From G965216255 sp965216255 (GTDB taxonomy: Bacteria > Bacteroidota > Rhodothermia > Rhodothermales > Bin80), in the NCBI GenBank assembly GCA_965216255.1, contig OZ244148.1:62001-126000 (forward strand): a stretch of DNA of 64,000 bases, read 5' to 3'. A model generated the notes under the pieces. That model did not search any database, was not told the origin of the DNA, and saw nothing but the letters and a program-made list of their open reading frames with translations. This document shows, piece after piece, positions 46,301 through 55,580 of the stretch. The translations under genes were made by a program, and so were the position numbers. Positions within the stretch are counted from its first letter, which is position 1. Every line of letters starts with the position of its first letter.

Positions 46301-46867
46301 CGCTTCCAGAAAGGACGGACGAGTAAGGCTCGGGTTGTCGCGCAGTAGGCGAAGAGCCTTCCCGTTGGATGCCATTCCCCACAGACACGCGTCCTCTGCA
46401 TTCAGGAATTCTTGCGTTACGCCGTGAGGAGAATCTCGTCTTCCATCCGTTCCAAACAGCTGGTTCGCCTTATCCAACCTGAATTCCATCGGTGCAAGCA
46501 CAATAGGCACAGAGCCGCCACATGCGCGGTGTGTAAGTTTGAACTCGCGCTCTCCCACGGTAGCAGGTGCGCACTTCTTCAGGTCCTGATACCCAAGCAC
46601 ATCCCGGAGAAGGGGCTCGAGCCATTCATCAACCACCACGTGCTCGGAAATCCCATGCCTGACTCTCAAGGAATCGTACAAATCACAGGCAATGCGCCAG
46701 TACCGCCCGATCTCTTCCTTCAGCATGAGCGATTTCGAGAGACCGTAATCCGCGCTGGACTGCTCCGGTGCTTTTAGTGCATTCACGTCCTCCAGGAATT
46801 CGGACGGCAGGATGCCACCTTCGACCCGTACGGCACTGTACCCCGAATGACTACTCCGATACTGCAT
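43289..46867 (-). CDS. DrmMI/PglX-like N6-adenine DNA methylase with phase-variable repeat tract
   Basis: The 1192-codon frame encodes a large Eco57I-class methylase that would mark self DNA. Motif I is VVDPACGSGHFLLAAARRIA near residue 500, and motif IV is VVLGNPPWEKIKL near residue 764, with a long N-terminal helical part and a target-recognition region after residue 850. After LPRYWVPEQAIADKI comes SKAEQSRAKQ repeated, encoded by eight 10-bp units. Next is a recognisable methylase segment (RNITRATDHRT), then a stop at 43,289. The conserved C-terminal block lies at 42,566-43,189 behind further stops, so the present product is truncated. The ATG at 46,867 is three bases after the SNF2 stop with GAGTAAGGG upstream, placing it third in the operon. 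Confidence 0.8.
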   Translation of the reverse strand: MQYRSSHSGYSAVRVEGGILPSEFLEDVNALKAPEQSSADYGLSKSLMLKEEIGRYWRIACDLYDSLRVRHGISEHVVVDEWLEPLLRDVLGYQDLKKCAPATVGEREFKLTHRACGGSVPIVLAPMEFRLDKANQLFGTDGRRDSPHGVTQEFLNAEDACLWGMASNGKALRLLRDNPSLTRPSFLEADLETIFEEERYPEFRMLWLTVHASRLSPKTDRPSSCRFEMWREKAHETGERVRGKLRLGVTEALRQLGNGFLEHPANIDLREMLRDGRLTTYNYYEQLLRLVYRFLFLLAAEARSLLHDPNTLTAESQMYQEGYSIARLVERSRRNRHYDQQHDLWLGVLVAFKALRVGQPALGISGLGGLFAKKQCPALDTAHIRNSWLLSTIRALSFFDSNTGLTRINYRDMGTEELGSVYESLLELQPWLKTETMPWSFGFIGDGAKVKGSARKLSGSYYTPPTLVDEIIKSALVPVLEDTIRNNPADPRRALLKLKVVDPACGSGHFLLAAARRIAAEVVRVASPDDVSESYLQRTLRDVLGKCIYGIDRNPLAVELCKTALWMEALEPGKPLSYLDHHVKCGDSLLGLVDETITKRGIPSKAYDPKTGDAKSVCADLKKRNKKVANTNQLELGFENQGAFVAHESAGVNQMGDQSLDDVRRKEEADMRARRNPERQVANLRGNLFVGAFFAKKAQDSSLSVPTTAHLLRIARPGSGVESDQLIESAVSTNVTVLAKENRFFHWNTAFADIMYGGGFDVVLGNPPWEKIKLQEKEFFASRSEEIANAPNKAARAELIKKLGAPAASPADRQLLVAYEMAKSRAEKTSQFVRCGGRFPLTGKGDINTYALFAETFLQLLNERGRAGMLVPSGIATDDTTKDFFADIVTNKRLVSFYDFENRQKLFPAVDSRMKFSLMTLTGIKHPCEAPEFAFYLHRTEHLRDRERSFHMSEADFRLFNPNTLTCPIFRTRRDMEIVRKMYQRAGVLWREGRGKESDENPWGVRFSRMFDMANDSGVFRTRVQLEDDGWELKGNAFVFGDERYLPLYEAKLFHQYDHRFATYEGASESNPKNMNAQELAAVEKRDPNQVVLPRYWVPEQAIADKIGSKAEQSRAKQSKAEQSRAKQSKAEQSRANGYTALTRIVPCIHRRIGTALAIRNITRATDHRTIICTAIPLVGLSHSGTIVALGS
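43458..43543. repeat. Tandem 10-bp repeat GCTCTGCTTT, eight perfect units
   Basis: Eight exact units (43,461-43,540) plus three matching bases on each side lie inside the methylase gene. Because 10 is not a multiple of 3, gain or loss of one unit changes the frame. The repeat is stop-free in all three minus-strand frames, so the unit number selects which downstream frame is read. It is not seen elsewhere in the window. Confidence 0.95.
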
Positions 46868-46870
46868 CCC

Positions 46871-49714
46871 TTACTCTATTGACGGCACGACCACAAGGAT
46901 ACCAATCAGGTCAACCGATTGCGCTGGCTCCACATCGTACTTAACTCCCTGGGCTCGACCGGCATCCCGAATACGTCTATGATCCTCCAGTAATTCAGTG
47001 GCCCTTGCTTTGGCAATACTACGAAACTCATCTTTCAGCATGTCGAATCGCCGAAGCGCCTTCCTTAGCTCGTAGCTTTGCTGCGCTTTCGCCATATTGC
47101 GGGTGGGTACGTGGGCGAGCATTTTCTGGGCCTGGTCTTCGCTCATGAGCTTTGGCAGAGCATTTCCCATAACTCCGGTCGCAACACATTCCTCCACCAC
47201 ATGCGTTCGGTCCGCACCGAATCTGCCATCCTCGTTGCGGCGAGAGCGAGTAAGTAAATGCCGCAGCCGCAGCAAGTACACCGTCGTTCGTGTAATAACC
47301 CCAGCAGTGAACATTGCGCTCGCCCGCGCTCCTATTCCTTCACTTGCGGAATCCAGCATCTTTTCAGCGACATAATCAGCCATTGCGGTAACCAGCGGAT
47401 GGGTCCGATGGATAAACACTTCACCGGGCCTCAACTCAGATCTAGAGAATGAAAGCGGCGTCAATTCAGTCAACCCTGAAGAAGCCAGAGCATCTCGTAG
47501 CACGCTGGGCAAGTGCTCGATCGACAGCCGAAAACTACCGCCCTTCTTATCCATTGGTGCACCCAATTGAATGGTCGCACGCCGAACAAACTGTTCAACA
47601 TTACGCTCTCCACCCAATACGGAAATAGTCTTTTTCCATTCAGGTAGGACATCGGTCGGCTTGAGCTTTCTTTGGGCAAAGACGGTACGCGTCATTTTTT
47701 CACCAGCCGTTCTCCACGCACTGTCAACCGGGTCCCCTGCATAACCCAGGTTCAGCACGGCTTGGCGACCGTCTGATCGAAGCAACACGGATGCCATTAT
47801 CGCTTCAATGACGTCTCTACTTTCTCCAGGCAATGGCACTGCTACGCCAAGTGCCTTACGAATCCGTTCCGCTTTGCGAACAATTACTTGGAGCACCGCA
47901 CCGTCGACAGGATTGTTCCTGCCATAGAGCATAACCGTGCGAACGGTTCTAGACCTCTGACCGAACCGATCCGCTCGTCCTTCACGCTGTTCATGCCGCG
48001 TGGGATTCCACGACAAGTCGTAATGAACCACGGAATTAAAAAAATCCTGGAGATTGATCCCTTCCGAAAGGCAATCCGTGGCAACGAGAACCGGTACTTT
48101 GCCGTTTGCAAGCTCTACGCCGAGGTCGTGCACGGATTCCTCCCTCCTAGCGGACGTCTGCTCACCCGTAACCACAGCAACAGCCACTACGTTTCTCTGG
48201 AGATGCACTCTGAGCGCTTCCCCGACATAATGAGCGGTAGCAATGTAGCGGCAGAAAACGACCGGACGAAAACTCTCGGAGACCAATTCCTTTATGCTCT
48301 TAATGAGCGCTTTCAGCTTCGGGTCACTGGTCGGTCCACGAAGCACCTCGGCCCGCTGCTGCAACGATCGCAATGCTTCCATATCGTGCAGCCCGATCCC
48401 GCCTCCCGGCTCCCGTTCGCTTTGTGATAACAGATCTTCGCCTACGTCGTCGGTCACCATTCCCCGGATCGCATCTTCAAGTTTGTTGGCGTTGAATTCA
48501 CCGTTTTCACAAGCCGTAGATTTGATGCGCGTGCTTAGTGCAATTACTGCCGCGGCAGGACTGGAGGAGATGCACCTCAGTAACGCAAGCGCAGCCCACC
48601 AAGACATGCGCTGTTCCCTTTTGGTGCCACCACTGGCCCGATCTACTAGCGCCCGCGCATAGCGCAGTACATGATTGAAGAGTTCCATCCATGCTCCCGT
48701 CCACTCGAACGTCGTCTCACGGCTTTCACGAACAGGGAATATAGTTTCGTCTTGCCATTCGGCAATGTCGCCTCTTCGCCGCTGCACTAAATGCATTCTC
48801 AACTGCTCTTGGATATACCTTCTTTGCGATTCATTCTCTGTACGTCCAATTTCGCCGAATTCCGGCCTCAATAACCCTAGTAGATTGTAAAATGCAGTGT
48901 CATTGCCCGAATGCGGTGTAGCAGTAAGAAACAGCATTCCCCGAGAACGCGCAGCCTCCGCTAGGCCCTTCACCAACTGATAACGCTGGTGCCTCGTTCT
49001 CGAATTGAAGCGCACGCATGTGTGCGCCTCATCAACGATCACGAATTCCGGGCAGACCCGTAGGAATTCATCACGCCGTCGATCCTGCTTGATATAGTCC
49101 AGAGAGACCACCGTAAATGGATAGGCCTCAAAAATGGATTCGCCCGGCCTAAGCCCACGTTCTAGACGTGAGGCCGTGGTAGTTCGAATAACTTCACTTC
49201 GAATATTGAACTTTTGAGCCATCTCATGCTGCCACTGATCGCAAAGGTGGGGCGGGCAAATTACACTCAAACGTACGATTTCGCCGCGATCTATAAGCTC
49301 GCGCGCAATCAGTCCAGCCTCGATGGTCTTGCCAACGCCAACATCATCCGCAATAAGCAACCGTACCGGCTCAAGCTTGAGCGCCATGAGGAGTGGCACC
49401 AGCTGATACGCTCGAGGCTCAAAATTCAGGCTGCCGAAACTCCTAAAGGGGCCCGCACCTGAGCGCAACTTCAGCCGTAGCGCATCCCACGTTAACAGGA
49501 GCTCATCTTTCGTGCCTAGCTGCTCCGGATCTGGCAGGTCGAATTGCGCAGGCTTTGGCTTCTCGGGCTCAATGGGCAGATATACGACCGTAGCGTCTTC
49601 ATCCCTCCCTGCCAGCGGCCTGAGTCTAAGTACACCTTTGCGGTGCTCCGGAAGGACAATCCATTCGCGGCCTCGCAGCGTGACCAAATCACCGGGCCTG
49701 TAGTCGACCTGCAT
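46871..49714 (-). CDS. drmD: DrmD-like SNF2-family helicase
   Basis: This 947-residue ATPase is of the DISARM DrmD type. An N-terminal domain (RPGDLVTLRGREWIVLP) precedes the SNF2 motor. Walker A is DDVGVGKT at 123-130 and the DEAH box (VIVDEAHTCV) is at 228-231. Helicase C carries HYDLSWNPTRHEQREGRADR. The C-terminal part is helical with a small beta region. The start ATG at 49,714 overlaps the stop of the upstream gene by one base; an in-frame GTG one codon earlier is possible. In class 1 DISARM, DrmD accompanies the DrmMI methylase, as here. The symbol is assigned by resemblance and context. Confidence 0.82.
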   Translation of the reverse strand: MQVDYRPGDLVTLRGREWIVLPEHRKGVLRLRPLAGRDEDATVVYLPIEPEKPKPAQFDLPDPEQLGTKDELLLTWDALRLKLRSGAGPFRSFGSLNFEPRAYQLVPLLMALKLEPVRLLIADDVGVGKTIEAGLIARELIDRGEIVRLSVICPPHLCDQWQHEMAQKFNIRSEVIRTTTASRLERGLRPGESIFEAYPFTVVSLDYIKQDRRRDEFLRVCPEFVIVDEAHTCVRFNSRTRHQRYQLVKGLAEAARSRGMLFLTATPHSGNDTAFYNLLGLLRPEFGEIGRTENESQRRYIQEQLRMHLVQRRRGDIAEWQDETIFPVRESRETTFEWTGAWMELFNHVLRYARALVDRASGGTKREQRMSWWAALALLRCISSSPAAAVIALSTRIKSTACENGEFNANKLEDAIRGMVTDDVGEDLLSQSEREPGGGIGLHDMEALRSLQQRAEVLRGPTSDPKLKALIKSIKELVSESFRPVVFCRYIATAHYVGEALRVHLQRNVVAVAVVTGEQTSARREESVHDLGVELANGKVPVLVATDCLSEGINLQDFFNSVVHYDLSWNPTRHEQREGRADRFGQRSRTVRTVMLYGRNNPVDGAVLQVIVRKAERIRKALGVAVPLPGESRDVIEAIMASVLLRSDGRQAVLNLGYAGDPVDSAWRTAGEKMTRTVFAQRKLKPTDVLPEWKKTISVLGGERNVEQFVRRATIQLGAPMDKKGGSFRLSIEHLPSVLRDALASSGLTELTPLSFSRSELRPGEVFIHRTHPLVTAMADYVAEKMLDSASEGIGARASAMFTAGVITRTTVYLLRLRHLLTRSRRNEDGRFGADRTHVVEECVATGVMGNALPKLMSEDQAQKMLAHVPTRNMAKAQQSYELRKALRRFDMLKDEFRSIAKARATELLEDHRRIRDAGRAQGVKYDVEPAQSVDLIGILVVVPSIE

Positions 49715-52700
49715 CACTCTTTGGTCCGCCTACTGGTCGCACCGAAAACCCAAGGATATGCGCGAATTACGTCCAACCATCTCGCTCTGTTCAGGGAAAA
49801 TCGAATCACTACAAACCCCGCGGACTCCAATTCTGCCGTAAGCCTGGCATCTACGGTATGCTGTTCCCGCGTTAAGTGGTGTGGCCCGTCAATATAAATC
49901 AGTGCCTGAGCTTCCTCATAGTAAAAGTCTGCCCGTGTCCGGGGAAGATTCACTAAATGTTGAGCTGAACTCGGCAGGCGGAGATGGTTCTCCAACATGA
50001 ACTGCAGCCAGTCCTTCTCCAAGCTGGAGCCTGAGGCATTTAACAGCTCCTCCATGCTGTCCCGCGCTGGGGAGGTATTCCGCAGTCGCCTCGATCCGAC
50101 GAGCCGACAAAGCAAGTCCATTGCGGCATCATCTTTTCGATCGATGGCGCCGTGATCAAGTTGGTTGTAGTAGCTGAGGAGGCATCGATAGCAGCCAGCT
50201 TCACAGTCCGCATTGATATCTTCCAGATCCGCCGCACTTATCGACGGTGCCGACTCAAGACGATAGTGACAGACTTGCAGGGCTCTTTGGGCCACGGCCT
50301 GAATACTACCATGCTCATGCACAAGGTGGGACAGCACGCCCGCACCGCCCTCAGACGACTCGAAAAGCAAGATTGCATTCCGAAGATCCCGATTCGGCAG
50401 AGGCTCCACCGCGAGCTCATTCTCTTCCAACTGGTAGAGCTGCTCGATGCCTCTCTTGAGTGCGTATTGCACTGTCACCAAGGATAAATCATCGCAGTCA
50501 GACAGGGGCCGGACAATAAGCACGTTCCGTGTATCACGAACGAACGGTGTAATGCGTTGGAGCGGTGTGGATTCACCAGAGAATTCTTCATCAGGGTCAT
50601 CTGGATTCTCCGTGCCCTTCGCCCACCTGCCATTCCTGGCGTCAATATGGAAACCATGTATAGACTTCACCTTGCGGCGGCGCCATCCCAGATTAATCCG
50701 CCAAAGCGTTGCAGCTGGAGCATAACTCAGTTCCAGAAGATCCCCTTTGTCATCTCCGAGCACTGCGGTCTCAACCCGTTGTCGCCCATCGGATTGAGAG
50801 AATCTAACCGTCGTGACGATATCGTACCCCAACCGGCGTCGCTCCTCTTCATCCGACGTTATACGCGTAATCCTGCGAGTGGACACTTGTTCTATACAGT
50901 ACAAGCGCTCAACCAAGAGTCCGTCGCCAAGGAGTGCATCGCAATGTACGCAACGCTCGAAATCCTGCTGGTCCACAAAGTGTCCATACCCACACGAGAG
51001 ACAAATGCGCGCTCGAGTAACCGGTAGCGTGTGGAAAGGCACGTTGGACGCATCCTGACGGCGACTGAGAATGGCTCGCTCGACTCGGTATGTGCTGCCT
51101 TCGTGATAAATGATGGACCCGGGGCCGAATTCGGAGAGACCAAGAAACCGCGGACGGCTGAGAAAAGACTCTTTCACAGATTTCTCCAACCGCCCGGGGA
51201 TATACGCCAGTAGCGGCAGCCGTGGGAAATTGTAGCCCGGTAGGAAGCCCTCTGAAGCAAGGTACCGGTAAGAATAAAAGTCGGAGCTTACGGTAGCTCG
51301 TGAGTACAGCAGCAAATTCTGCTGTCTTTGCGCCTCGTCGAATCGAGTCTTTGCTTCCTTTCGCTCACGCTCGCTAGCAGCAAAGTTGTCGAGAATTTCG
51401 AGTGCCAGTTTCTTCTGGCTAACCGTGGCCCGGAAAAGAGTCCTCCAGCGGTCGAAGGCCTCATCCAGCCGCCGCTGCGCGCGTCTGACTTGATTATCCA
51501 CCCAAGTATCGGCATACCAAGAGGCCATCCCTTCACCGAATTCCGGCACAATCGTTTCCATGATCCGCCGTACCCTAAGTATTGCACGCTCAGCGGCTTG
51601 CGGTCTACGAAGTTGATCGTCTATTTCAGATGTTATTGGCAGTTCATCGGCCTGTGAGACATCTAGCACTTCGGCAACCGAATGGCTTAGCATTACGCCA
51701 GTTTCCGAGAGCCATACGGCCTGAATGTGGCTTCGGACAAGATCCTCGTTGGTAACATCGATCGCTGGGGGCGATACAATGCCGGCTACAACGCGGGCGG
51801 GATTCGAAAAAAAATATTGGTCGTGCGGAGATCGGGCCGCGCAGTACGTGACAACCAACGCGGGCTGCCCGCTTCGCCCGGCACGACCGCTGCGCTGGGC
51901 ATAGTTGGCCGGTGTTGGGGGTACATTACGCATGTATACGGCATTGAGCGACGCAATATCCACGCCCAACTCCATGGTCGGAGTACAGAACATAATTGGC
52001 AGCCCTTCTTCGCTATTTTTCCTTGCCAGCCCGCTGCGAAATCGCCTTTCTCTTTCCTGGCGCACATCACTATCCACTTGAGCTGTGTGCTCTCGGGCCT
52101 CTAGCTGATGCAGCAAACGCTCCTCTTGGTCAAGTAATTTGGCGACATTGCGGTAGAGCTCGCAAAAGAAGGTATTTATGGGGCCCTTTTGCGTCCGGCC
52201 ATCTTCTTCGGTACCCAAGCGCCATTCCAGTACTGACGCGTTGACATAGTATCCTGTGCGCCCACATTTCAAGTCCGTAGGTTCGATGATCCCATAATCG
52301 CGCAGAACACGTAGTAAATCGTCCACGACGGTGTTGTAGAACGATTCGTCCCGCTTTGTGGGCAAGTACGGATTATCGTCGCCCCACGTGCTCGTGCGAC
52401 GTACCATGGCGCCAAATGTGGATCTATACGAAACATGATGCCGTCTTTCTCGATCCGCTTCCTCCTGGTAGCGAGGGCGTGGTACCATGACGGAAAACGA
52501 CGTGACTTGGTCGTCTTCGGCCAAGGCCCACGGTTCTTTCAGCAGCGTATAGCTCCTACGCTTCAATTTCTCCAATTCCTGATAGTCGAGAAATGACGAC
52601 TTGATGCACAATTCCTTCAGCATCCGATCCAGCAACTCGCGCGCAATGGCCATTCTGCCGTCTGGAGAAAGTGCACGAAAGACTGGATGGGTATCTGCCC

Positions 52701-54918
52701 AAGCTGCAACATCGCCGCAGCATGCTTCTAGGTCGGCATAGGTTATGTGGAGCAGGTTAAGCTGCTCCAAATTGGGATTGTTGACCCGCCAGCCCCGCCT
52801 TAAGTCGACATATAGGCGGTGACCAATGATTCCAGTCAACGTGTCCTGAGCCTTACGTGCTGCCCTCCCCCCTGCCCTAGGACTTACGGAGTAGTCCGCA
52901 GGGTCAAGCCGCAACTGGGCTGTAACACACTGGGCCACCACATCATCTGTGAGGTATCCAGCCGGCGCGTGCTGTATTGCGGACAGCAGAGCACCTCGCA
53001 GCAGAAGAATTTGGACGAAATCGTTGAAGTGTCCCGCCTGAAAGCTTGCATCCTGTCTGTTGTCCGTAAACCCCAATAGTTTTTTCGCACTGGGGTCCAG
53101 ATCGGACCCAATGAGATACTTTAGCGCTGACAGCACAAGAACGGTCGTCGCAGACGAGCGCCCCTCCCCAGAGAGTCCGGAAAGTTTTGCAATGTCGCTG
53201 CGCTTACGCGGCGAATGTTGCGTAAGACACTTCAAACAAAAGCGAAAGGACCGTGGCACGTACCACGCATCCATACCACTCGGCACCACTTTGCCTGAGC
53301 TATCCACAGCCAGCCGGATAGGAGCATACTTCCGATAGTGTGACTTGATGCGCACCAGACCACGTTTGGACTCTAGCCACTCCTCCGGGCACATGTCCTC
53401 TAGCGAGCCCTCCGCACTATCCCCAGGCATGAGATACCCAATCTGCTCATCTTCGTCGTCAGTGGATCGCTCGAATAGATCTCTTCGACTGAACTCGATC
53501 GGCTTTCCAGCCCCCAGCGTTGTCCATACAGGAAAATATTCTTGTCCACATTCACGACAGAAACTAAGACAGAACAGGGGGCTTGTGCGATCTCCGGGTT
53601 TGAATTGCTGACCCTCGAGCGTTATATAACGCCCGCCTGGCGGGTCCAAACTAGCATAGACATTCCAGGCACCGCTGATGAATTGGTGCAGTCGGAAGGC
53701 AAAGAGACTCCTGCCCGCTTGGTCGCGACACTGATAAGCAGCCAGCAGAAACCCCACTAGATAATCCCGACAAACATCTACGTCGAGCTTGGTATCCTGC
53801 GCAAGCCGCACTACAGCCTGCATTACAGTCAGCGGATTCCTTGTGCGAACCTTCTTCCCATCTAGATCCTCCAGCCCTAGTCTTAATTCCACCCAAATAG
53901 CAACTGGATGCCTCGATGGCGCAGTGTACGTATATCCCAATGAATGTCCTTGCAAAACCGACTGGCGCAATTTTGCCTTATCAACGTCTCCAACGGTTAC
54001 TCTATCCAAGGACTCAGTAACCACGCTCGCCAGCGTGACCCGGGCGCCAAACACGGTAGAGGCCACGTCAGCTACGGCACCGTTACCGTCGCCGTCCGAA
54101 GTTTCGGAAGCCATTGTCGCAGAAGTGCCGATGCATAATAAGCCGGCGTTAAAACGCTCCCGGACTCTCCGCACTAGCATTGCTATATCCGCACCCTGCC
54201 GTCCACGATAGGAATGCAGCTCATCAAGCACGAGAAAGCGCAAGCCCTGTGCATGGCTGCGAACAGCCTTGTCCGTTTCGATAAATCGCGTCATGATCAA
54301 CTCAAGCATGACGTAGTTGGTCAGCAAAATATCGGGCGGATTCTTGGCAATTCTTGCCCGATCTTCTTCCGACTCCTGCCCGGTGTAACGAGCGAATGTC
54401 ACGGGAGCCTTGCCGCTGGGGTAGCCTCGGCGTAGATACTTCTCAAGTTCTTCTGTCTGGCTGTTGCATAGGGCATTCATCGGATAAACCACAATGGCCG
54501 CAATGCCTTTGCTTCCCCTACGTAGCACGCTGTCAACAATAGGAATAAAGTATCCGAGCGATTTTCCAGACCCGGTTCCCGTAATTATCACAAAACTCTC
54601 GCCGCGTTGCGCAATCTCGATGGCATCGGCTTGGTGCTGGTAAAGCGTTAGAGCCTCTCCTATCGGATCCTTTTGAGTCTTGAGTCTGAAAATATTCTTG
54701 CACTCTGGGTGAAGCTTGCCATTGGAAACCATCTGATCTATGCTGGGACCTGCCCTAAAATTCGGATTCAGTTGAACGATGGGATCCGGCCAATACCGCC
54801 CGGCAGAATAGGCAGCATCGACCTTAGCCTTTATGTCGCTGGCATTGATTTTAGTGAAGCTTCTTGAGAAGGCTCCATACTCCTTCACTAGGGTATCACG
54901 AAACTCAAATACGTTCAT
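49714..54918 (-). CDS. DEAD-box helicase-DUF1998 protein with C-terminal PD-(D/E)xK nuclease domain
   Basis: This 1734-residue protein is first in the leftward operon. Helicase motifs are Walker A GTGSGKS at 114-120, DELH at 232-235 and motif VI AQRSGRAGRSGQ near 1060. A four-cysteine zinc site (CLSCGYGHF, CVHCDALLG) precedes DUF1998 with its cysteine cluster in DCEAGCYRCLLSYYNQ. The last 130 residues form a Vsr/DUF559-like nuclease domain (RTRADFYYEEAQALIYIDGP, then HH). It resembles DrmA plus DrmB of DISARM in one chain, with a nuclease in place of the phospholipase D-type DrmC, and also DruE- or DpdJ-type helicases. The start is the ATG at 54,918, and no strong ribosome-binding site is visible. 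It overlaps the SNF2 gene. Confidence 0.82.
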   Translation of the reverse strand: MNVFEFRDTLVKEYGAFSRSFTKINASDIKAKVDAAYSAGRYWPDPIVQLNPNFRAGPSIDQMVSNGKLHPECKNIFRLKTQKDPIGEALTLYQHQADAIEIAQRGESFVIITGTGSGKSLGYFIPIVDSVLRRGSKGIAAIVVYPMNALCNSQTEELEKYLRRGYPSGKAPVTFARYTGQESEEDRARIAKNPPDILLTNYVMLELIMTRFIETDKAVRSHAQGLRFLVLDELHSYRGRQGADIAMLVRRVRERFNAGLLCIGTSATMASETSDGDGNGAVADVASTVFGARVTLASVVTESLDRVTVGDVDKAKLRQSVLQGHSLGYTYTAPSRHPVAIWVELRLGLEDLDGKKVRTRNPLTVMQAVVRLAQDTKLDVDVCRDYLVGFLLAAYQCRDQAGRSLFAFRLHQFISGAWNVYASLDPPGGRYITLEGQQFKPGDRTSPLFCLSFCRECGQEYFPVWTTLGAGKPIEFSRRDLFERSTDDEDEQIGYLMPGDSAEGSLEDMCPEEWLESKRGLVRIKSHYRKYAPIRLAVDSSGKVVPSGMDAWYVPRSFRFCLKCLTQHSPRKRSDIAKLSGLSGEGRSSATTVLVLSALKYLIGSDLDPSAKKLLGFTDNRQDASFQAGHFNDFVQILLLRGALLSAIQHAPAGYLTDDVVAQCVTAQLRLDPADYSVSPRAGGRAARKAQDTLTGIIGHRLYVDLRRGWRVNNPNLEQLNLLHITYADLEACCGDVAAWADTHPVFRALSPDGRMAIARELLDRMLKELCIKSSFLDYQELEKLKRRSYTLLKEPWALAEDDQVTSFSVMVPRPRYQEEADRERRHHVSYRSTFGAMVRRTSTWGDDNPYLPTKRDESFYNTVVDDLLRVLRDYGIIEPTDLKCGRTGYYVNASVLEWRLGTEEDGRTQKGPINTFFCELYRNVAKLLDQEERLLHQLEAREHTAQVDSDVRQERERRFRSGLARKNSEEGLPIMFCTPTMELGVDIASLNAVYMRNVPPTPANYAQRSGRAGRSGQPALVVTYCAARSPHDQYFFSNPARVVAGIVSPPAIDVTNEDLVRSHIQAVWLSETGVMLSHSVAEVLDVSQADELPITSEIDDQLRRPQAAERAILRVRRIMETIVPEFGEGMASWYADTWVDNQVRRAQRRLDEAFDRWRTLFRATVSQKKLALEILDNFAASERERKEAKTRFDEAQRQQNLLLYSRATVSSDFYSYRYLASEGFLPGYNFPRLPLLAYIPGRLEKSVKESFLSRPRFLGLSEFGPGSIIYHEGSTYRVERAILSRRQDASNVPFHTLPVTRARICLSCGYGHFVDQQDFERCVHCDALLGDGLLVERLYCIEQVSTRRITRITSDEEERRRLGYDIVTTVRFSQSDGRQRVETAVLGDDKGDLLELSYAPAATLWRINLGWRRRKVKSIHGFHIDARNGRWAKGTENPDDPDEEFSGESTPLQRITPFVRDTRNVLIVRPLSDCDDLSLVTVQYALKRGIEQLYQLEENELAVEPLPNRDLRNAILLFESSEGGAGVLSHLVHEHGSIQAVAQRALQVCHYRLESAPSISAADLEDINADCEAGCYRCLLSYYNQLDHGAIDRKDDAAMDLLCRLVGSRRLRNTSPARDSMEELLNASGSSLEKDWLQFMLENHLRLPSSAQHLVNLPRTRADFYYEEAQALIYIDGPHHLTREQHTVDARLTAELESAGFVVIRFSLNRARWLDVIRAYPWVFGATSRRTKE

Positions 54919-55493
54919 ATCCGTGCTAAGGGGAGTTGAGGGCGGCTTGCAGGGTTTAGCTGCCAGCTATCGGAAGGCGTTACGTGCCAAGTAAAATGAG
55001 ACAAGGTCGCCGCGGATTTAGTTAGTGATTGCCCGAAAACGATTTGAGTGATCTGTAGGCCACAAGTCTGGATAAATTTCCCCGGAGGAAGACCTGTTCA
55101 ATTAACGCAATTTCAGGCACTTCAACATGTCCCGCCATCACCCACAACCCTCGCTGTTCTCTATCTTAAATTAGGTGAAATTCTGTCCAACGATTGGGGG
55201 ACACCCCACAACGCCCCAGGAAATACAGAGCGAAAGCTCCCGATGGCTCTCACATCTAGTTGGTATGCACCGTAACTTCGTCCTGGGACTGACCAACGAA
55301 GTGGGACCACATCATCCGCCGTACTAAAGCCTCTGGAGTCGCCCTGCCTTGGCACACCTCCTTCGTTGGGCCCTATAGTAAGGTGTCCGTGAATGAGCAG
55401 CAACTCCAGAACGTCATGGGTAGTTTACATTCAGTGTGCCAGAATCAAGACTAATTAGGAGATTTTACCATCCGGTGCCCATCGCGGAATTCA
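54919..55493. promoter_or_regulatory. Divergent intergenic region between the two defence operons
   Basis: About 575 bp without a credible gene separate two operons that point away from each other, so both promoters should lie here. There are AT-rich patches near 55,160 (TCTATCTTAAATTAGG) and 55,440-55,465 (CTAATTAGGAGATTTTACC). I cannot assign exact promoter boxes, an operator or a known riboswitch. Confidence 0.5.
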
Positions 55494-55580
55494 GTGGCCT
55501 TTCCGTCCGGGGTCGCTGATGCGGCCCTTTCGGCAAGACTCCATGCCGACATCGAGCTGCGAGAAACCGAAGGGAGGATC

